DNA from: Bactrocera neohumeralis
Taxonomy: Eukaryota; Arthropoda; Insecta; Diptera; Tephritidae
Length of the DNA: 64,000 nucleotides
Direction: 5' to 3'
Assembly: GCF_024586455.1 (NCBI RefSeq)
Contig: NC_065923.1
Coordinates: 50,848,264-50,912,263, forward strand
In this document: positions 57,101-64,000 of the stretch, piece by piece
Position numbering within the stretch: position 1 is the stretch's first letter
Layout of the letters: every line of letters begins with the position of its first letter
Translations under genes and position numbers: made by a program
The notes under the pieces: generated by a model
The model's database searches: none
The model's input: the letters and a program-made list of their open reading frames with translations, nothing else
What the model was told of the DNA's origin: nothing

Positions 57101-60100
57101 CGACATTGACATAGGTAGTTCAGCGAATTAATCAGCGAATTAAAAGATAGCGGCTACGCTGGCGAGATCATGTTGTCCGAATGGACGAAAACACTCTAGC
57201 TCTGAAAGTATTCGACGCAGTACCCGCCGGGGGAAGCAGAGGTCCACTCCGTTGGAAAGACCAGGTGAAGAAGGACCTGGCCTAGCTTGGAATCTCCAAT
57301 TGGTGCCAAGTAGCGAAAAGGAGGAACGACTGGAGCGCTGTTGGTAACACGGCTATAATCGTGTAAGTGGTGTCTATGCCAGTAAAGAAGAAGAAAGTGG
57401 AAGAATCTAGAATTTTCAATATTGTTTTATGGGAAGTAGGCGTGGTTGTAATTCGATTTCGTCCATTTTCACAGAGTAGGAATGTCTGGGTAACCTAATA
57501 CACAAAATGTTTAAGTCTGCTTTTATGAAGCATTCAGTGAGTTATCACACTTTCAGTAGTTTGCAAAATCCCCGCCACATAGGAAGTGGGCGTGGTTATC
57601 ATTTGATTTTAGCCATTTACGTAGTGTGAGAAAAGGTGCTAGAATGACTTCTGCTTCACAAGTTTAGTTGATTTAATTTAAGCGGTTTGGAAGATAGTTA
57701 TGAACACTAAACCATTTAGGGGTCGCAGCTAAGCCCACTTTTTAACGTGGTTAAATTTGTGTACTCTCGCAAAATGTTGCAAAGGTTGCTTGTAACACCT
57801 AAAATTTATTGAGATATACATAGTACTTGTCTATACAACTGTTTGACATGTATCGGGTAACTTGGCTACAAATCAAGATACATTGATAAAACTGTAAATA
57901 CATGTTCCCTAGAATTCTGAGGAAATTGGTATTATCGACTAAAGGCAAAAACTGTAACCCTACCAGAGATTGGGACTATGGTCACTTTTTCAAAAATTTT
58001 CAAACAACAGAGGCACCTTCTTATTGCGATTCCTTGTACTGTACTGGCTTTCGACAAAAAGCGAATACAATATCCAAGACAGTCAGTTCTAGGAGATACT
58101 AATAGTAGTTGGAAGAAAACTATATATCCTGAAGCAACATGTTGAGGGAATATATTAATTAATAAACCTGAAGCGAGATTTAGTTTCGATTTGATAATTT
58201 CTTCGACTCAAGCAAACTTAAATAGCACATGTCCCAGGATAATGACCCAAACACACCAACTTTTATTGCGCAAAAATTGATTTAAAAAAGCTTATATACT
58301 CGCAACAATTTGCTACAGTTTCGTGCAGCGTTTTAAATATAGAGCTATATATTTACATGTATATAAATGATTAGGCTTGACTAAGGCACAAAGTAAGATA
58401 AGAAATTGGAAATTAGTATAGGGCATCGGAATACTATATGAATGGGCATCTGTGGTTTTTAAATTAAAAGCTGATAGGTTTAATGTGTATACATATCTCA
58501 CAAACTACTAAAATAGTTTTTTTAACCAAACTGGCTCAAAAAAAATCTTTCTACGACAATATCAATTTAAAGGTTATATTCAAAACTACTGAAAGTGCGA
58601 TGACTCATTAAGTTGGATATTTTCAAAACTGTGTATCTGATATGTATATGATATCAAGTCGATTTCTTAAAAATAATGCGGTTTAGTGTTGAATATGAAT
58701 CGAATGTGTCTGGAATTTTAAATATTTGACAATATTTTAAAGAGTAAAAATTTTAAACTGCACCACTTATCAAACATATTTGTATTCCTATACAAAACAC
58801 TTCTCTGGAAATTAAAATATGTTAAAATTTTTTCAATGCAGCAACCATAACTTACTTTACTTTTACAAGAGCTGAAGCGGTAACACGTCCATATTGATTT
58901 TTTAACGTACACTCATAACGACCTCCATCCGCAGTTGTGACATTTTTGACAAGAAGACTTCCCGATCCGCTAACTTGATATTTATCGTTTGAAAATATAT
59001 TTTCGGTGATAACTTTTCCATCATGTCTCCATATCACCTGTAAAAACGAAAAATACAAATAGATATGAACATAACGTTTATACTATTACTGTATAAATCG
59101 GTACGGATTGAATATTTTTTGTATGTAGTTATATATGTAATTGTTTTGTATGTTTTTTTAATAGTGACTTACTAGAGAGTGCCAAAAAAATAAATAAGTA
59201 CAACTACTACACTCGACAAGTTTTAAACTGACTACCGTAGTCCTGCCTTTGTCTGGCGAATTGCGTCCACTTATCAAAAAGGCTTATTAAAATTAGATTC
59301 ACGAGAATGAATTGGCGTCCACAACAGCAAAATTAGAGTATATTCACGTAGAAGAATCGGATAGCATAGTATGCTCATCAACCCGTACACCTATTTTATG
59401 CAAAAAAAATTGTTGAGGAGTAGAGTAGTTACTTAGCTCAAAAGATAGCCGTCTATTTATTAGAAAACTGTTATGTGTATGGAGCAAGATGGATGGAGAT
59501 CCTAGATAAAGTTTCATTCCATCCTTGTGCTTGACTAGTTCCCGCGCCTTGCTTCCCAGGGAAAATAATTCCATATTGCAATCCTCAGTGTTCAGAGGCG
59601 TTGTAAAGGAAAAAAATCATTCTTATGGTTCATTGTCTGATTGAAACTTCTTCAAATTAACCACCTTAATTAAAAGCTTCGCTAACTTTTTGCTTCCCCT
59701 AGAAAAATACAAAAGAACAAGGACCAATAATTTCTGTAACTCGTTTGAGGTCGAGAAAAAGTAAACTGCATGGCTTTCCATAATACATATTAAAGTAAAA
59801 GTGTTTTTTATATTTTTTAATCAATTTCAGAAAAAAATTGTTTGACTAATCTAATTCTAACTCGAGGCAGTTCATATTAGATTGCTCAATATTTGAATGT
59901 TGTCAACTGTTTCCGAATAGCTATTACACTGTCCTCTCTGCCGAAAAATACTTTTAAGTGACAGTATCTGGGTGGAAATGTTCTACGGATCATTCTGAAC
60001 AACTTTGCTTAAGAGACAATGGGTTCCAGCCAACAATTTTTTAAAAATCTAAAATAATCGGTTGTTTGGGAGATAAGTGATATAGTTATCCGATTTGACC

Positions 60101-63100
60101 GATTCCGACAAATGATCAATAGAACATAACAATGCACGTCTATGATGACATCAATAAATCAATCGAGTTAAAGTGTTAACACCCGTTAAACTTTATTATA
60201 ATTATATATTAACATACCTGAACACCGTTATGATCCTCTGCCTTACAAGGTATTTCAAAAATTGTTCCCAGTATAACCTCTAAGTCATAGGGTTCTATAA
60301 TTAGTCGCGGCTTTTGCTCACTATCATATACTGTCACATTCGCTTGTATTGACACGTTGCCATTGTAGTTTTGAGCAATACATGTATAAATACCTGTAAA
60401 CATATTTTATGAAATTAAAAAGAACTTATGAAATGAATATTAAGAATTTGTGTGTTTTAATTAACCATCATAAGCTTATAGCTAAAACTTTGACAAAAAA
60501 ACGAATTTAGCTTATTTCATATTTTCGCTTAAGTATAAATTGTGTTGCAATATGTGCAAGAACTATCAACTGATCGAAGATAAGATATAAAGTTCCAATA
60601 TCTTTGTCGCGATTGTTGTTTTTATTGAATAATGTTATTAAAAATAAATTTTCGAATCATTAAGCTTGTTTGCAACTATATTGTATACTTTTTTATTTTT
60701 GTATGGTTGATGAAATTAGCAAATTGATCGGAGAGAGAGTAGCGTACATGATAAAGGTTGAGAATTAGTTCAGAAGAGAAATTAAGTACTTATCTAAAAC
60801 AATCTATAAAGAAATTATTTTATTTATATAAAATAAAATATTTCTGGATAAATGCCCTTCTGCTTACGATAATTATAAGATAAGTACGTGATAATATTGA
60901 AATTGCTGAGAAATTTCTAGAATTTTTTCCAAATAAAGCACGTAGCATTGTAATTATTTTACCACATCAACACATCGTTGGGAGATCTTAGTTTAGTATA
61001 CCAAGTTTAAGCCCGTTTATGTATTTCTCAAACCCAATGGCCTGGAATAATTACTCATAATGCTCTGAAATTTATTGCTCAAAATCGTGATGAAAAACAA
61101 ATTACAAGATCTGAAGCTACGGAATTGGTAGGATGAATACTAAATGTTAATGGATACGCTCTGCGAATGGCAGGCTCCTTGTTGTGGTGCAAATGCTTAA
61201 GCTGCAGGGCGTACACGGCATCTCCCAACCGACATGAACGGTGCTGTATGACACTACTTCTGTGGGTTGTTATGTGACTCCCGTGCCCAGTGGATCCCTT
61301 GCAGCCAGGAGGTTAATTTCGCAGTATTCGAACGGAGTCTTTGTGGAGTAACTTAGACGTAGACCCGACAGCTCATTGCATTTAGACAAGAGTCGTAAGA
61401 AAAAGATGACAGAACATAAAAAACTAAACCTAAACAACGTCGCAACCCTGCAGGTAAAGGGTGTCAGGATTAGTGGTTAGTGATTAGGAGGATTAGTGGT
61501 TAGGAGGTTGTATATCATGATTGTGCTACCGATAATCACGTATGGAGCTTGAGCCTCAAAAACTTCCCAGTCTTCGGTAGGGCTCCAACTATCAAATCTG
61601 CAGCGACTTGCCTGCATCTGCATGTGCAATGCGCACTTGTCCGACAGCAGCACTTGAGCTCACACCACTTCACCTAGTAATCGGTCAGGTACCCAAACAC
61701 ACACTGCTACAAATGACAGCAGAAGGGTGTGACAGAGGTAAGATAATCTCATCCCAGTGGATGGAAGAGTTAAGAGGTGAAATACCATTGGCTCTTCTCC
61801 CAAGGGATAGCATTACCAAAACGGTAAACTTCACCAAGAAGCTCTAAGTTAGGTCGGAGAGAATTGGTGCAGGAGTCGGTAGGACCACGCACCAAACTCA
61901 CTCCAAGCAGAGGTCTTTCCTAGAGATGAACCTCCAACGCAACTATCGCAGCGACCCTATAACCATACTTAACGATATCTCTGCCAATGAAATCAAATCG
62001 CTACTGGAGAGTGTAGGGAACGGCTGAATAGCCTAGCGTAATGTAACCAAGTGCACCTCATCTGGGTGCTCGGATATAAAGGTATAGCCAGCATTGAACT
62101 GTTTGATGAGCTCGCCCGCTCCACAGCATCCACTAACATGGTAGGACTTGAACCCTTCATTGCGGTGGGTCCTCATACCATAAAGAAATTGCTCCGCAAA
62201 TAACAAAGAGTAGACAGAGAGAGGCATTGGCAATAACTATATGGTATGCGCATGTTTACAAATGTAATAAACCTCTCTAGGGACAAATTCAGACTACTTG
62301 TCGCATTCACCACAGGCCAGTGATTGCAACTGTCAACGCATTCAAAAACACTCTAAGGAGTTGCGTAAGATTAGACTATATACATACATTTTGTTTTATA
62401 AGTTTGATAACAAAATCATTATTAAGATATATGAATTTCTGGGTGTTCTTTAATTTTATTTATGTCCTATGATAGAAACATAAAGTTATTACGCCATACA
62501 TACCTGTGTCATTTTTTATTACATTATTTATGTTTAATTCGGTGTTTTCGTTATCTAGTATTTTACGTTCATCAGTTTTTAATGGTTTTCCGTTAAAATA
62601 CCATTTTATGACTGGTTCAGGTTCACCATCAGCATCGCATTCCAGAGTGAGCGATTTTCCAGCAACTACTAATTGATTTTCTGGAGCCAATATAATTTCT
62701 GGAATATCTGAAAGTAAGAAAGACCAAATACATTTGTATGAGTACAAAAATACATATAAAGAAATATTAATTAATTAAAAGGCACAACAAATTTCATACT
62801 CAAGAACATGTTTCCACCCATTCTAGGAAGGTAACTTACACATTGACCTGATTATAGTCTGCTAGAAAACGAAAATTAAGGTACATTCATATGTGGTATA
62901 AGGAAGTTGTGGTATTTTACCGGACCGATTTTACACATTTCGGCACAAGATATCTCTCAAATTGGCCCTTATATATGGTAGTTTGACAATTATTAGGTAT
63001 ATAGGGGCTAGGGGAAGGAGACACAGACTGAATTTACAATAATTGGTATAGAGTCAGCAGCGTGCACATAGTTTATATGAGAGCATTAAAATATATTGTG

Positions 63101-63610
63101 CGATTGTGTCGAATAATATAATTAAATTATAAGATTAGTCGTGTTTGAAAAAAAGGGGAATTTTTCGAATACAAGGGTAAATATCAAGGGTGATTGTAAC
63201 TTATTATTAAAATTTTATAAGTCTAGATATTCTACTATAAAACTAAAGCTGTGCGAAATAGAAAATATGATAAAATTGTATCAATCTTAATTGCTCAAAG
63301 ATGTGCGAGATGACTATCAAGAACAAGTTCAGCTCGCGGTAAGATATAATTATAATATTATTTCTACTTACTGCATTCGAAGTCCTGTGGTTCAAGGTTT
63401 GCGAACTTTTTATTCGTTGCTGAAGATGATCCGCACGATAGTATAATTTGATTAATAGTTTTTTCAGGTCCGTTAAAATAATTGTTCCATAATGCATGCA
63501 CCGCACAATCGCATGTTAAGGGATTGTTATCAATTTGTAAATACTGCAACCTTGGTAAGTATGTAAATTCGTCGGATGGAATATTTACAAGTTCGTTATT
63601 ATTCAAAGAT
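54171..63610 (-). CDS. Pxn: Peroxidasin, 3' part (5' exons outside window)
   Basis: This is a secreted haem peroxidase that uses bromide and H2O2 to form sulfilimine crosslinks in collagen IV of basement membranes. Visible exons: 63372-63610, 62504-62707, 60218-60393, 58856-59037 and 54171-56514, all GT..AG with matching phases, about 1,048 residues. The first holds a leucine-rich repeat and its cap (LQIDNNPLTCDCAVHALW). The next three encode two Ig domains (GKSLTLEC..DTGIYTC and GTIFEIPC..GGRYEC). The last encodes the whole peroxidase domain, with distal site QWGQFLDHDLDHA (about 55840-55880), REHNRIA (about 55345-55365), proximal His in ALRFGHTIINP (about 55105-55140) and INIQRSRDHGLPGYN. 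The C-terminus is a coiled coil (RINSLEETINKLQNEFEEYK) without a VWFC domain. Only two Ig domains are seen where I recall four in Drosophila Pxn. Confidence 0.93.
56840..57395 (+). mobile_element. RTE-like retrotransposon with microhomology deletion
   Basis: The linker region (RQKRREAE, LADRGNARKFYKK) and the start of the polymerase are followed near 57070 by a jump to the C-terminal block. CTGCTGAATGG of one block is fused to AATGGAACGATGAGC of the other through a shared ATGG. The remainder (YKIYDDIDIG, LALKVFDAVPAGGSRG, RWKDQVKKDLA) ends with TGTCTATGCCAGTAAAGAAG. It lies in the last intron of Pxn, opposite to the gene. Confidence 0.75.
57415..57860 (-). repeat. repeat family A copy, reversed
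   Basis: GGGAAGTAGGCGTGGTTGTA, TTCGATTTCGTCCATTTTCAC and a second GGAAGTGGGCGTGGTTATCA are the reverse complement of family A (CCACGCCTACTTCCCATATA, GTGAAAATGGACGAAAT). It ends near 57770 with CTCTCGCAAAATGTTGC. It lies in the last intron of Pxn. Confidence 0.55.
58280..58640 (+). repeat. diverged repeat family A copy
   Basis: TACTCGCAACAATTTGCTACAG, ATATAAATGATTAGGCTTGAC, TATCTCACAAACTACTAAAA and TTCAAAACTACTGAAAG keep the family order at lower similarity. Confidence 0.4.
59100..60180. other. Pxn intron, AT-rich with no recognised element
   Basis: This is the intron between the second-last and third-last visible exons. Around 59930-60125 the CTGGGTGGAAATGTTCTACG and TTATCCGATTTGACCGATTC segments look repeat-like, but I find no second copy in the window. 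Nothing coding is recognised. Confidence 0.3.
61510..62260 (+). mobile_element. non-LTR retrotransposon 3' part with RNase H remnant
   Basis: The plus strand encodes, with frameshifts, the end of a reverse transcriptase (VLPIITYGA; ACAMRTCPTAALELTPLHLV; EIPLALLPRDSITKTVNFTK), then an eroded RNase H region (GPRTKLT; HLIWVLGYKG-like near 62073-62095; ADELARSTAST-like near 62105-62135) and a VGPHTIKKLLR-like tail. RNase H after the polymerase points to the I/R1/LOA side of non-LTR elements. It lies in the Pxn intron between 60394 and 62503, opposite to the gene. Confidence 0.7.
62780..63060 (+). repeat. repeat family D copy in a Pxn intron
   Basis: CTCAAGAACATGTTTCCACC, AATAGTCTGCTAGAAAACGAAAATTAA-like sequence, CACAAGATATCTCTCAAATT and ATAGGGGCTAGGGGAAGGAG match the family in order. 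Confidence 0.55.
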
Positions 63611-63944
63611 CTGAAAAATAAAGTACATAGTTGCGGTTAACTATTGCCACATTATTTATTCTCAATCGGAGAAAAAAAAATAGGAAAACCGTTACACAAA
63701 TTAAAAAGTTGCCATACAAGAACCTGATTCGCAGTTCGTACTTTAGCTATGGCTATAGTCGTTTGATCTGAAAAGTTGTTTCGGAGAAGTGCTCCTTTGG
63801 ACAATGATTTATGCGTAATTTCGAGAAGATATCTTCACTAATAAAAAATTTTCTATAGAAGAATTTGATTTTGATGGTACAGTTTGTAGCTGGCGATTCT
63901 GCCAACTGAGCAGGTTATTGTGGAGAAAATGACTTGTGCATAAT

Positions 63945-64000
63945 TTCAATCGATGTACGTATCACCTAAAACTAAGTGAGATAGATATAGGGTTATATAA
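63945..64000 (+). repeat. repeat family A, start of a copy cut by the window edge
   Basis: GTACGTATCACCTAAAACTA and GTGAGATAGATATAGGGTTATATAA match 13618-13660. The rest lies beyond the window. Confidence 0.6.

Noticed and set aside
59344..59574. 76-codon minus-strand frame in a Pxn intron
   Set aside because: No domain was recognised, and the flanking Pxn exons join in phase without it.
61110..61330. Possible coding piece before the non-LTR fragment
   Set aside because: It is less AT-rich than its flanks but gave no family motif in any frame.
1..64000. tRNA genes
   Set aside because: I looked for GGTTCGAATCC-type T-loops with matching acceptor stems and found none convincing.

Overview
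This is nuclear DNA from a higher fly. It is AT-rich, with GT..AG introns, few genes and heavy transposon debris. Clear orthologues of Drosophila dos (Gab adaptor) and Pxn (peroxidasin), together with repeat families that resemble those of tephritid fruit flies (Bactrocera/Zeugodacus/Ceratitis type; recalled, not searched), suggest a tephritid. No operons, CRISPR arrays, rRNA or convincing tRNA genes were seen.

Five host or host-like genes were assembled exon by exon; phases agree at every visible junction. (1) dos, + strand, 5583-19256, complete, nine coding exons. (2) A four-exon zeste-type Myb/SANT gene, - strand, 20498-21594, inside a transposon-like stretch. (3) A six-exon secreted leucine-rich-repeat protein of 577 residues, - strand, 33213-41333, not matched to a named gene. 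(4) A CRAL-TRIO lipid-binding protein, - strand, 45490-46592, with an unresolved 5' end. (5) The 3' two-thirds of peroxidasin, - strand, 54171-63610, running out of the window.

Layout. 1-5500: minisatellite arrays, a decayed RTE-like non-LTR copy and an inverted repeat. 5583-19256: dos, whose 5.3-kb first intron holds SINE-like, mariner, jockey-like and RTE-like debris, and whose third intron holds a TTAA-flanked MITE nested in another repeat. 19276-23570: a possible small ORF, a Tc1 relic and the zeste-type gene. 23574-28386: two long RTE-like copies head to head, forming a near-perfect palindrome of about 4.8 kb. 28385-28890: an unprocessed Arp2 pseudogene fragment. 28900-33200: no gene, several repeats. 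33213-41333: the LRR gene, with Harbinger, Helitron and RTE fragments in its introns. 41340-45480: mariner, errantivirus-like env and RNase H relics. 46600-54170: a mariner with terminal inverted repeats, repeat families and decayed sequence. 54171-63610: Pxn.

The host genes do not form one pathway. Dos is an intracellular adaptor of receptor tyrosine kinase signalling; Pxn and the LRR protein are predicted secreted or matrix proteins; the CRAL-TRIO protein is a cytosolic lipid carrier. The most unusual structures are the long palindrome (a candidate hairpin-RNA source), the nested TTAA element whose empty-site relative lies in the same window, the Harbinger element lacking its catalytic core, the unprocessed Arp2 pseudogene, a peroxidasin with only two recognisable Ig domains, and a 60-base in-frame optional intron in dos.
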